From: Flaviramulus multivorans
GTDB lineage: Bacteria > Bacteroidota > Bacteroidia > Flavobacteriales > Flavobacteriaceae
Length of the DNA stretch: 64,000 nt
Direction: 5' to 3'
Assembly (NCBI RefSeq): GCF_021728415.1
Contig: NZ_JAKKDV010000002.1
Location: forward strand, 682,001 to 746,000
Made by a program: the position numbers and the translations under genes. The notes below the pieces were generated by a model. The model saw only the letters and a program-made list of their open reading frames with translations. It searched no databases and was not told the origin of the DNA. Shown here piece after piece: positions 54,411 to 62,240 of this stretch. Each line of letters starts with the position of its first letter. Positions within the stretch are counted from its first letter, which is position 1.

Positions 54411-55628
54411 TTAGTTCCAATTTAATATTTTTTTAAAATCATATGCCTCAGGGTTTGACACATATTTTTTAGCTTGCTCATAATCTTTCTCTTGAATGTA
54501 GAAAAGATTATTAATAAATAACTGAGCCATATCCGAATTAATATCTACTAATCTTGGAGGAATTTTTCCGTTTTCGTCTTCAAAATCCTTAAGGAATAAA
54601 GGCGTGATATCTCCTCTAGAATTCGCACTTACTATACAACCTGAAATACCTTGATCGTAAAGTTTTTTAACACCTATTCCTAATAATGTACATAAGGTTA
54701 AATCGAATGCAATTGGGTTACAACATCTTAATTCGTAACCAAGTTCTACAGGTCTTGTTTTAACTGTCAGTCCTATTTCTTTCAATTTAACTTGTAAAAG
54801 ATAATTAAAAATATGCGATTTACTTACATTTCCTAATTCTGGATGCCCATGATCATCATAAGTAAAATTAATACCAGAGTTTATAATTTCTTCTTCTTCC
54901 ATAAAATGAAATACACCTTCACTAACTAAAGCAACACCATATTCAACACCTTTAATTTTACATTTCACAATAGAAGACACAATCATGTTGATTAACTTCT
55001 CGAAAGTAATAGTAGTTTTGTTGAACATTTCTGGAATTATCATCATTTGAAAATGACACGCAGAAGCAATACCAAATGCCAAATGACCCGCAGAACGACC
55101 CATTGCAGACATGACAAACCAATTTTCACTGGTTCTAGCATCTTCATAAACTGTATTTCCTATACGAACACCTTCGTCCTTAGCTGTATGAAAACCAAAG
55201 GTTGGATTTCGGTCTGGTAAAGGTAAGTCGTTATCGATTGTTTTTGGAACGTGAACGTGGGAAACCTTTAGATTTTGGGTTTGAAGATATTTGGTTAATC
55301 TATTGGCGGTAGAAGCTGTATCATCACCACCAATAGTTACCAATAATTTTACATTATGTTTTTTAAAAAAATCTGCTTTAAAATCACTGTCTTTTGGTTT
55401 AAATCTACTCATAATTAAAGTAGAGCCACCTCGACTAAAAATTCGATCAGCATGATGAAAATCAAAAATTTTTAATTCTGGATTTTCCGATAGCAATCCT
55501 TGATATCCATGATGAACACCGATTACCTCGTACCCGTCTTTCAAAAAGGTTTTAGCCACTGTACTAATAACAGTATTTATACCAGGGGCTGGACCGCCTC
55601 CACAAATAATTGCAATCGATTTTTTCAT
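54411..55628 (-). CDS. 6-phosphofructokinase with PPi-type active-site residues
   Basis: The product has 405 residues. It shows the PFK fold: CGGGPAPGINTVISTV, SRGGSTLIMSRF, VTIGGDDTAST and VPKTIDNDLPLPD. ATP-dependent enzymes usually have Gly at the residue after GGD and Gly between P and T of P-x-TIDND; here they are Asp103 and Lys129, the pair known for pyrophosphate-dependent PFKs. So it may use PPi/Pi reversibly. It lies between kdgK and eda, in the same direction, suggesting it belongs to alginate catabolism. Confidence 0.88.
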   Translation of the reverse strand: MKKSIAIICGGGPAPGINTVISTVAKTFLKDGYEVIGVHHGYQGLLSENPELKIFDFHHADRIFSRGGSTLIMSRFKPKDSDFKADFFKKHNVKLLVTIGGDDTASTANRLTKYLQTQNLKVSHVHVPKTIDNDLPLPDRNPTFGFHTAKDEGVRIGNTVYEDARTSENWFVMSAMGRSAGHLAFGIASACHFQMMIIPEMFNKTTITFEKLINMIVSSIVKCKIKGVEYGVALVSEGVFHFMEEEEIINSGINFTYDDHGHPELGNVSKSHIFNYLLQVKLKEIGLTVKTRPVELGYELRCCNPIAFDLTLCTLLGIGVKKLYDQGISGCIVSANSRGDITPLFLKDFEDENGKIPPRLVDINSDMAQLFINNLFYIQEKDYEQAKKYVSNPEAYDFKKILNWN

Positions 55629-55638
55629 CTGTTAAAAT

Positions 55639-55713
55639 TTAATTGATTTTGTCGGTCAGATGTAATTCGCCAATAATCATTTCGGTTGGTATAAACTTCT
55701 TGTTATGGCTCAT
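55639..55713 (-). CDS. Possible 24-codon open frame between kdgK and pfk
   Basis: On the minus strand an ATG at 55713 opens a 24-residue frame (MSHNKKFIPTEM...), ending 10 bases before the PFK start. It has no match I recognise, and its composition is neutral. It could be a leader peptide, a remnant, or chance. Confidence 0.15.
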   Translation of the reverse strand: MSHNKKFIPTEMIIGELHLTDKIN

Positions 55714-55762
55714 TTCATATGACTTTAAAGGTTTATATATTAAATGCTTTTCAATGTAACTA

Positions 55763-56809
55763 TTATCTAGCAACACGTCCAGAAGCATCACCACCCATAA
55801 GTTTATTTACCTCATCGACAGTTACTAAGTTAGCATCACCTTTAATTGTGTGCTTTAAACAAGAAGCAGCTACTGCAAAATCTAAGGCATTTTGGTCGTT
55901 ATCTGGGTACGTTAACAATCCATAAATTAAACCTCCCATAAATGAATCGCCACCACCTACACGGTCAACAATATCAGTTATTTGATATTGACGTGTTTCA
56001 AACATTTTTTTACCATCATATAATACGCCAGCCCATGTGTTATGAGATGCAGAAATTGAACCTCTTAAAGTAGTAATTACTTTTTTAGCTCTAGGGAATT
56101 TTTCCATCATTTGTTTACAAACAGATAAGAAAGCTTCAGCTTTTACATCATGTCCTTGAGTTTGCACAGTAATACCTTCTGGTTTAATACCAAAGTGCAT
56201 TTCGGCATCTTCTTCATTTCCTAAAACAACATCACAGTAAGATGTTAATTCAGTCATGATTTCTTCTCTTTTAGCATCATCACAGAATTTCCATAATTTA
56301 GCGCGATAATTCAAATCTGTAGAGATTGTAATACCTAATTTACTTGCTGCTTTTACGGCTTCTAAACAGGCATCCGCAGAACTTTGAGAAATCGCTGGTG
56401 TAATACCTGTCCAGTGAAACCACTCTACGCCTTCAAAAACTTCTTCCCAATTAATCATTCCTGGCTTAATAGTAGACATTGAAGAATATGCTCTATCATA
56501 AACCACTTTACTACCTCTTGATACTGCTCCTGTTTCAAGGAAATAAATTCCTAAACGCTCACCACCCCAAACAATTTTATCAACACCTACACCTCTTTTA
56601 CGCATTTCCATCATAGCACATTCACCAATATCATTTTTTGGCAAACGTGTTACGAAATCACAAGAGATGCCATAATTTGCTAAAGATACAGCTACGTTAG
56701 ACTCGCCACCACCATAAACAACGTCAAAATTGTTTGCTTGTGAAAATCTTAAAAATCCTTGTGGAGCTAATCTTAACATGATTTCTCCGAATGTTACTAC
56801 TCTACTCAT
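55763..56809 (-). CDS. kdgK: 2-keto-3-deoxygluconate (KDG) kinase, PfkB family
   Basis: The 348-residue product reads MSRVVTFGEIMLRLAPQG, then VYGGGESNVAVSLANYG, EWFHWTGITPAISQSS, DLNYRAKLWKF and the catalytic VDRVGGGDSFMGGLIYGL (catalytic Asp kept, first GTG/GAG residue changed to GGG). It phosphorylates KDG to KDPG. It is the first gene of the kdgK-pfk-eda unit and divergent from the LacI gene, with a palindromic operator between them. Confidence 0.92.
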   Translation of the reverse strand: MSRVVTFGEIMLRLAPQGFLRFSQANNFDVVYGGGESNVAVSLANYGISCDFVTRLPKNDIGECAMMEMRKRGVGVDKIVWGGERLGIYFLETGAVSRGSKVVYDRAYSSMSTIKPGMINWEEVFEGVEWFHWTGITPAISQSSADACLEAVKAASKLGITISTDLNYRAKLWKFCDDAKREEIMTELTSYCDVVLGNEEDAEMHFGIKPEGITVQTQGHDVKAEAFLSVCKQMMEKFPRAKKVITTLRGSISASHNTWAGVLYDGKKMFETRQYQITDIVDRVGGGDSFMGGLIYGLLTYPDNDQNALDFAVAASCLKHTIKGDANLVTVDEVNKLMGGDASGRVAR

Positions 56810-56837
56810 TTCTTATTAATTTAGTTATGTTTAAATT

Positions 56838-56857
56838 TTGGTTAATCGTTTAACCAA
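56838..56857. promoter_or_regulatory. LacI-type operator O1, between kdgK and the LacI gene
   Basis: TTGGTTAATCGTTTAACCAA is a 20-base inverted repeat centred on CG, with only the base pair next to the centre unpaired. CG-centred even palindromes are the classic LacI-family site. It is 29 bases upstream of the kdgK ATG, where it would block kdgK transcription. Confidence 0.75.
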
Positions 56858-56897
56858 AAAATTAAAAATAAAATCAAAACCTTTATTTATATATGAT

Positions 56898-56928
56898 TTT
56901 GATTAAAATAATTAATACACTACATTTG
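56898..56928 (+). promoter_or_regulatory. Canonical promoter of the LacI gene
   Basis: TTTG at 56898-56901, exactly 19 bases, then TACATTTG at 56921-56928. Both boxes match the Bacteroidota primary-sigma consensus in full. The start of transcription would be near 56934, inside operator O2. This excludes the ATG at 56893 as a start codon. Confidence 0.75.
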
Positions 56929-56946
56929 CTTAAACGATTAAGCAAA
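56925..56946. promoter_or_regulatory. LacI-type operator O2, overlapping the LacI gene promoter
   Basis: A 22-base inverted repeat: TTTGCTTAAA, then CG, then ATTAAGCAAA would be the split; only the pair next to the centre fails. It resembles O1 in its core (GTTAAnCGnTTAAC versus GCTTAAACGATTAAGC). It covers the -7 box end and the predicted transcription start, so the regulator should repress itself. Confidence 0.75.
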
Positions 56947-56958
56947 TATATAAAAAAA

Positions 56959-57987
56959 TTGAATACCAAAAAGAAAACTACCATAAAAGATATTGCCAAT
57001 GTGTTAAATATTTCTACAGCGGCAGTGTCTAAAGCATTACATGACGACTCTCGAATCAGTAAAAAAACTAAAAAAGCAGTAAAACAAGTTGCTAAAAACT
57101 TAAACTACCAGCCTAATCATCTTGCTAGTGCTTTACGAAAAGGAAAAAGTAATTTAGTAGGTGTAATTGTGCCACGAACAAATAGCAACTTCTTTTCTTC
57201 AGTTATCGAAAATATTGAGGAGGTTTTAAATAAAAAAGGTTACAACATCATTATAACACAATCCAACGAATCCTATAAAAAAGAATGCAGTAATATTGAC
57301 ACATTATTATTTACTCAAGTTGATGGGATAATTGCTTCAATGGCTAACGAAACTATAGACTTAGAATATTATGAAAAAATAAAGGCTAAAGGGATACCTT
57401 TGATATTGTTTGACCGAGGTGAAAATGATTTAAATGTAGATTATATTGGTATTAATGATTATGAAAGTAGCCACGTAATTGTTGAGCATCTTGTTAGCCA
57501 AGGTCGAAAGCGAATTGCTCACATAGGAGGTTATAAACACACCCGAATTTTTAACAATAGAATTCGTGGATATGTTGATGCCTTAAAAAAGCACGGACTT
57601 CCTTTAGATAATGAATTACTCCTTGAAAGTAGCTTAACTACTGCGGATGGAAGAGCAAAAATGGCTGAATTATTAAAACTTAAAAACAGACCAGATGCTG
57701 TTTATATTGCTGGTGATTATGCTGCTTTAGGAGCATTGCAATTATTAAATGAATTGCACATAAAAGTTCCTGAAGATATTGCTTTAGTTGGCTTTGGTAA
57801 CGAGCCATTTACCGCCATGGTTACCCCTACTATTACAAGCATCAATCAGCATAGCGCAGAAATTGGCAAACAGGCTGCACTAACTTTCTTAGAACACGCG
57901 AAAAAAGAAGTCATTAATCAGTCATTAAATAAAATAATTTTAGATGCTGAACTGATAGTAAGAGATTCTTCTAATTTGAAAGTTTAA
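56959..57987 (+). CDS. LacI-family transcriptional regulator of the uronate genes
   Basis: I place the start at the TTG at 56959 (M/L-NTKKKTTIKDIA), giving 342 residues, the usual LacI length. An ATG at 56893 is in frame but lies before the promoter and operator. The helix-turn-helix reads TTIKDIANVLNISTAAVSKALHDDSRISKKT, with hinge helix NHLASALRKGKSN. A periplasmic-binding-protein-like sensor domain follows (VGVIVPRTNSNFF; LILFDRG; RRIAHIGG-type KRIAHIGGYK; DAVYIAGDYAALGALQ; TITSINQHSAEIGKQAA). The ligand is probably KDG or a related metabolite, by inference. Confidence 0.88.
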   Translation: MNTKKKTTIKDIANVLNISTAAVSKALHDDSRISKKTKKAVKQVAKNLNYQPNHLASALRKGKSNLVGVIVPRTNSNFFSSVIENIEEVLNKKGYNIIITQSNESYKKECSNIDTLLFTQVDGIIASMANETIDLEYYEKIKAKGIPLILFDRGENDLNVDYIGINDYESSHVIVEHLVSQGRKRIAHIGGYKHTRIFNNRIRGYVDALKKHGLPLDNELLLESSLTTADGRAKMAELLKLKNRPDAVYIAGDYAALGALQLLNELHIKVPEDIALVGFGNEPFTAMVTPTITSINQHSAEIGKQAALTFLEHAKKEVINQSLNKIILDAELIVRDSSNLKV

Positions 57988-58001
57988 TTTTTATAGGTAC
58001 T

Positions 58002-58044
58002 AAAAACCCTCTTAACTGCAAATTTATAGTTAAGAGGGTTTTTT
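58002..58044 (+). terminator. Rho-independent terminator after the LacI gene
   Basis: AAAAACCCTCTTAACT, a 10-base loop, AGTTAAGAGGGTTTTTT. It has a long perfect stem with a T tract and also separates the LacI gene from the convergent SDR gene. Confidence 0.92.
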
Positions 58045-58087
58045 ATTTCCAAACTAATAGTCAAAAAATTCTAACTAAGGCTTTACA

Positions 58088-58852
58088 TTAAATTCCTAAT
58101 CCCTGTCCAGCACCAATCTGGATAGTTTCAGCTGTTATGAAAGAAGCGTCTTTACTCGCTAAAAATGAAACTACCGAAGCTACTTCTTCAGGTTGTCCTA
58201 ATCTTCCTAACATAATGTTATTCTTCCAAGAAGCAAAAACCTCTGGTTTTGTTGATTTAATTTGCGTGTGAAATGGTGTATCAATAGTTCCTGGAGACAC
58301 AGCATTTACTCTAATACCATATTCTGCTAAATCTTTAGCTAAAGCTCTCGTAATAGCATGAACTCCAGCCTTTGATGTGCCGTAAATTCCAGCTCCTGGT
58401 CCACCAGCATTCCACCCAGCGTTAGATGTATAGTTGATTATTGAAGGATAATCACTCTTTTTAAGAAACGGAATAGCAGCTCTTGACGCAAAGAATGTAG
58501 AATCAAGATTTAACGCCATTACAAATCGGTAAAATTCAGTTGTCATATCTTCAAATCTAGATCTTCCACCTAAACCTCCTGCATTATTCACAAGAACATC
58601 TATTTTACCATATTTATTTCCTATCTTATTTATGTTTGACGTTACAGCCTCTTCGTTTGTAACATCAAATCCATAGTATTCAGCAGTGATACCTTCATCG
58701 GTTAGTTCTTTAACTCTTTTAGCTCCAGCCTCATCCTCAATACCGTTTAAGATTACAGTAAATCCATCTTTTCCTAATCTTTTGGCAACTTCAAAACCAA
58801 TACCTCCTGTAGCTCCTGTAATTACTGCAATTTTATTTTCTAACTTACTCAT
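58088..58852 (-). CDS. SDR-family oxidoreductase, probable DEH (4-deoxy-erythro-hexoseulose uronate) reductase
   Basis: The 254-residue product has the cofactor motif TGATGGIG near residue 13, NNAGG, catalytic Ser in YTSNAGWN, and Tyr-x3-Lys in IYGTSKAGVH; PG and VNAVSPGTIDTPF follow. In alginate loci this SDR reduces the ketouronate DEH to KDG with NAD(P)H. It fits between the transporter and kdgK in the pathway. The exact substrate is inferred from context; the sequence alone would also fit KduD-type dehydrogenases. Confidence 0.85.
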   Translation of the reverse strand: MSKLENKIAVITGATGGIGFEVAKRLGKDGFTVILNGIEDEAGAKRVKELTDEGITAEYYGFDVTNEEAVTSNINKIGNKYGKIDVLVNNAGGLGGRSRFEDMTTEFYRFVMALNLDSTFFASRAAIPFLKKSDYPSIINYTSNAGWNAGGPGAGIYGTSKAGVHAITRALAKDLAEYGIRVNAVSPGTIDTPFHTQIKSTKPEVFASWKNNIMLGRLGQPEEVASVVSFLASKDASFITAETIQIGAGQGLGI

Positions 58853-58879
58853 TTTATTAATATTTAAATTTATTTATAC

Positions 58880-60169
58880 TTATTTTTCTACAGATTGAAT
58901 ATTTCTAGCAAAGTAATAAATTGCTCCAACACCTAGAGGAACAAATATTGCAATTGCTATAAAAATTGGGGTATATGAAAATTTATCAACGATTATTGGA
59001 ACTAAAAAGTTCATAATAATTACTGAAAAGACACCCACCATACCTCCTAACCCTGCTAATGAGCCTACAGATTTTCCAGCAAAGAAATCGCTTGGTAGTG
59101 TTTGTACATTTCCAATAGCAAATTGAAAACCAAATAGTACTACAAATACAATGGCAACGAATTTCTCAGCGGTATCACCAAACAATATGGTTGCTATAAG
59201 ACCTGCTACCATTAAAATACCACCTATTAATATTGTAGTTTTTCTTCCTTTATCAGTAGAACCCGTTTTTGAAATAATGATACCTGAAACATATCCTCCA
59301 GCTATACTTCCTAAAGCAGCTCCAACATAAGGTACCCATGCAAACATACCTACCTCTTTGACATTAAAACCATAAACGTCAAATAAATATATAGGCATCC
59401 AACCTACAAAAAGCCACCATATAGGTTCTAAGAAAAACCTACACACTACAATAGACCAAGATTCTTTAAATGAAAGGATTTCTTTTAAACTTTTTCCTTT
59501 TGTTTCTTCAGTAGCATTTTGATCAGCTTCACTCTGACCTGATAAAATATATTTTTGTTCTTCCGTTGTAATCCAAGGGTGTTTTTTTGGTCCTACTTTA
59601 TTAATTATAACCCAGGGAATAACCCATAATAGTCCCATCGAACCAACAATAATAAATGTGATTTCCCATCCATAAGCAACAAATAATGTTGCTATTAAAA
59701 GTGGTGCAATTACCGACCCGATTGAAGCTCCTGCATTAAATAACCCTTGCGCTATGGCGCGTTCTTTAATTGGAAACCATTCGGCATTACTCTTTACTGC
59801 ACCTGGCCAGTTTCCTGCCTCCGATAAACCAAGCGTAGTTCTAAAGAATGCTAAAGAATAAAAACCGCGAACGGTTGCATGTAATATGGTAGATAAACTC
59901 CAAATTCCAATACTTAATACATATCCTATTTTAGTACCAACTTTATCAAATATTTTACCAGAAAATAATTGACCTAAAGCATAGGCTACCATAAAAATAT
60001 TCAGTATTAAGCCATAATCGTTTTTATCCATGCCTAATGAATTGGAAATGGACCCTTCAAGGTCTTCATTACCCCACATAATAGACAAAGCACTTCTATC
60101 AATATAATTAATAACTGTTGCTAAAAATATCAATCCTATAATCCACCAACGCAGTCCTTTTAATTTCAT
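58880..60169 (-). CDS. MFS transporter of the ACS (hexuronate) type
   Basis: The 429-residue product starts from the ATG at 60169; a TTG at 60187 would add six residues. Twelve hydrophobic segments are visible. ACS-family features: INYIDRSALSIMW, RTTLGLSEAGNWPGAVKSNAEWFP, FNAGASIGSVIAPLL, and the loop sequence KKHPWITTEEQKYIL. These are typical of hexuronate transporters such as ExuT. It probably imports unsaturated uronate or DEH across the inner membrane. 27 bases separate it from the SDR gene. Confidence 0.9.
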   Translation of the reverse strand: MKLKGLRWWIIGLIFLATVINYIDRSALSIMWGNEDLEGSISNSLGMDKNDYGLILNIFMVAYALGQLFSGKIFDKVGTKIGYVLSIGIWSLSTILHATVRGFYSLAFFRTTLGLSEAGNWPGAVKSNAEWFPIKERAIAQGLFNAGASIGSVIAPLLIATLFVAYGWEITFIIVGSMGLLWVIPWVIINKVGPKKHPWITTEEQKYILSGQSEADQNATEETKGKSLKEILSFKESWSIVVCRFFLEPIWWLFVGWMPIYLFDVYGFNVKEVGMFAWVPYVGAALGSIAGGYVSGIIISKTGSTDKGRKTTILIGGILMVAGLIATILFGDTAEKFVAIVFVVLFGFQFAIGNVQTLPSDFFAGKSVGSLAGLGGMVGVFSVIIMNFLVPIIVDKFSYTPIFIAIAIFVPLGVGAIYYFARNIQSVEK

Positions 60170-60226
60170 ATTTTTTAATTTTAACAATTAATATTAGTCA
60201 CGATTTAAAGCATCATGATTTACGCC

Positions 60227-60236
60227 TGTATTTACA
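60227..60236. promoter_or_regulatory. Weak inverted repeat upstream of the MFS gene
   Basis: TGTATTTACA, a 10-base palindrome-like site, resembles the TTGTA/TACAA repeat at 61084-61098 before the GntR gene. It could be a GntR-family half-site pair, but it is short and AT-rich. Confidence 0.25.
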
Positions 60237-60310
60237 AGTATGATTTATAAAGTTTTTAAATGAAGAAATAATACAAATAGAATTTCTCCCCTCCTAATAT
60301 TCTTTTAAAA

Positions 60311-60340
60311 GAAGTTAAAAAGCGTGCATTTTTTAACTTC
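60311..60340 (-). terminator. Hairpin after the GntR gene
   Basis: GAAGTTAAAAA, an 8-base loop, TTTTTAACTTC, followed on the minus strand by TTTTAAAAG. It lies 12 bases past the GntR stop. A weak AT-rich terminator is the likely reading. Confidence 0.5.
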
Positions 60341-60351
60341 AGTAAACTATT

Positions 60352-61050
60352 TTATTTACTGTAACAGTATTGATATAAGACACTAAAATGGTCTTTCATT
60401 TTTTGCTTTGCCAATATGGGGTCTTGTTTTTTTATGGCTTCGTATATCTCTGTATGTTCATTTATTCCTAACACCGATAGCCTTTTATCGCAAACATGAT
60501 ATTTTTCGAAATTCATGATTATTTCTGGTGTTATGGTTAACATAAAAGTATTCATAGTACTATTCTTACTTGCTTTAGCTATAGCTAAATGAAATAACAA
60601 GTCTTCTTGAACTGCATCTTCTCCTGATAGTGCCTTTTCTTTGTAAGCATCTAAAGCATGTTTTATATTTTTTAAATCCTCTTCAGATCTTCTCAGAGCA
60701 GCTAACCTTACTGTTTTTAATTCAAATAAAATTCTGGTTTCAACTAATGATTTGAAATCAGGTTCTTCCAAACTCAAAATATCATCGATCATTCCGTTCA
60801 TAGCAACAACGCCAATATTAGCTACAAAAGTTCCACTTTGAGGAATAGATTTCAGAATACCATAAAACTCTAATTTTTGAATAGCTTCTCGCACAACACT
60901 GCGACTTACATCAAACTTATCAGATAGCATTCTTTCAGAAGGTAATTTATCTCCAGGCTCTAAGTTTTTATAATTAATTAACTCTCTTATTTTATCAATT
61001 ATAACACTTTTAGTGTCTTGATTATTTACTGTTAATGCTTCTAATTTCAT
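60352..61050 (-). CDS. GntR/FadR-subfamily (FCD) transcriptional regulator
   Basis: The 232-residue product has an N-terminal winged helix (INYKNLEPGDKLPSERMLSDKFDVSRSVVREAIQKLEFYGILKSIPQSGTFVAN) and a C-terminal FCD helical domain (VETRILFELKTVRLAA; LLFHLAIAKASKNS; ILAKQKMKDHF) with metal-type residues in FHLA and HTEIYEAI. FCD regulators usually bind uronate-type acids. It lies between the MFS gene and the PL7 lyase and probably controls this locus. Confidence 0.93.
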   Translation of the reverse strand: MKLEALTVNNQDTKSVIIDKIRELINYKNLEPGDKLPSERMLSDKFDVSRSVVREAIQKLEFYGILKSIPQSGTFVANIGVVAMNGMIDDILSLEEPDFKSLVETRILFELKTVRLAALRRSEEDLKNIKHALDAYKEKALSGEDAVQEDLLFHLAIAKASKNSTMNTFMLTITPEIIMNFEKYHVCDKRLSVLGINEHTEIYEAIKKQDPILAKQKMKDHFSVLYQYCYSK

Positions 61051-61083
61051 TTGCTATAATTTAATGTTGGAAATTAAAATTTA

Positions 61084-61098
61084 TTGTAAGTTATACAA
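61084..61098. promoter_or_regulatory. Inverted repeat upstream of the GntR gene
   Basis: TTGTAAGTTATACAA: arms TTGTA and TACAA with a 5-base spacer, 34 bases before the GntR start. The arm length and spacing fit a GntR-family operator, so autoregulation is possible. Confidence 0.4.
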
Positions 61099-61305
61099 GG
61101 ATTCCTCTAACTATTGCCTTATTACATTTAAATTTTAATCTCATAAATTTTGAGTAATTATTATGCTAAAATTAAAAAAAACATTTAAGCTTTTAGATGC
61201 TTTTTTTACTTCTTCTATTTGCAGCTTATAAATTACCAAAATTTAATTAAATAAACTACAAATCTATTATTTCAAATACTATTTACCTATTAAGTAAATA
61301 TAACA

Positions 61306-62226
61306 TTAATGGCTAACCTCTAATTCGTAAAATCGAACTTTGGAAAAAGAGCCTTCATCCCTAGATTGAAAATAATTTCCAGCTTTGAAATAATTTTCAA
61401 AAACACCCCATCTTCTCATATGAATATTTTCATAAACTTTATATTCATTGCCGTTTAATATAACAACCATTTTGCCTTCAGATACTTTTACTTCAAGTGT
61501 AAACTTTCTAAAACCTACTTCTTGTTCAAAATTAAAGCCATCGTCATCACCCCATGCATCTTCATGGAGTATTTCGGTATCCGAAGCATTTAAATTTTTA
61601 AGAACTTTTGTTTTAACACGAACTTTACCTTTATCCCAATATATTTTTAATATGGGCGGCGCATTATTATCATCTTCACCAATTAAGTCGCGTTGTTCAT
61701 TAGTTAACCTGCCGTGAATTTGCATAATAATAGTTCTATGATATTTACCATCGGAGTCCTTTGTTGTTTCATCCATGGCAAGTTTTGCCTTAAGATTACC
61801 ACCTTGTGCAAAGGTCCAATTGACATTATTGTTTCCTGGTACCATTTGTTCTCTTAATTCCGATCTTGTATATTTTGTATTTCTAGTTTTTGATTCAGTA
61901 GGCATAGCATAAAACACAATGGCTCCTGCTGTTGAATCTATATACATATATGGCTTAGCAACTTCGTTAGATGCGAAATCTAGAATCTCGGGTGGATCAA
62001 TTTCAATAGGCTTTCCATTTTCATCTGCAACTGGCAACGTTACTTTCCAGTGACTTAAATCGATATCAGGAAGCTTAAACTTCTTCTTTTTTTTCTTCTT
62101 TTTAGATTTTTTTTCGATTTTAGAATCCGATTCTGTAACGCTACTTTTCTTATTTTGAGAAGTAGCGTTAACAGATAGAAATATTGTTAAAACAATTAAT
62201 AATAGTTCTTTTCGGAAATTTTTCAT
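61306..62226 (-). CDS. Alginate lyase, polysaccharide lyase family 7, exported
   Basis: The 306-residue product has a signal peptide (about 1-23, ends ATSQ). A run of eight lysines (42-49) in a basic linker precedes a single PL7 domain (about 50-306). All three PL7 signatures are present: YTRSELREQ (119-127), QIH at 169-171 and YFKAGNYFQ (279-287). Catalytic residues by family: Gln169, His171, Tyr279 (the latter in YFKAGNY), Arg121. QIH, rather than QVH, has been linked to activity on G-containing blocks. It cuts alginate by beta-elimination at the cell surface or periplasm. Confidence 0.95.
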   Translation of the reverse strand: MKNFRKELLLIVLTIFLSVNATSQNKKSSVTESDSKIEKKSKKKKKKKKFKLPDIDLSHWKVTLPVADENGKPIEIDPPEILDFASNEVAKPYMYIDSTAGAIVFYAMPTESKTRNTKYTRSELREQMVPGNNNVNWTFAQGGNLKAKLAMDETTKDSDGKYHRTIIMQIHGRLTNEQRDLIGEDDNNAPPILKIYWDKGKVRVKTKVLKNLNASDTEILHEDAWGDDDGFNFEQEVGFRKFTLEVKVSEGKMVVILNGNEYKVYENIHMRRWGVFENYFKAGNYFQSRDEGSFSKVRFYELEVSH

Positions 62227-62240
62227 TTGTATTGAATTAA

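Noticed and set aside
56893-56958. ATG at 56893 as the start of the LacI gene
   Set aside because: It lies upstream of a full-consensus promoter and an operator, and it would add 22 residues before the normal N-terminus of the family.
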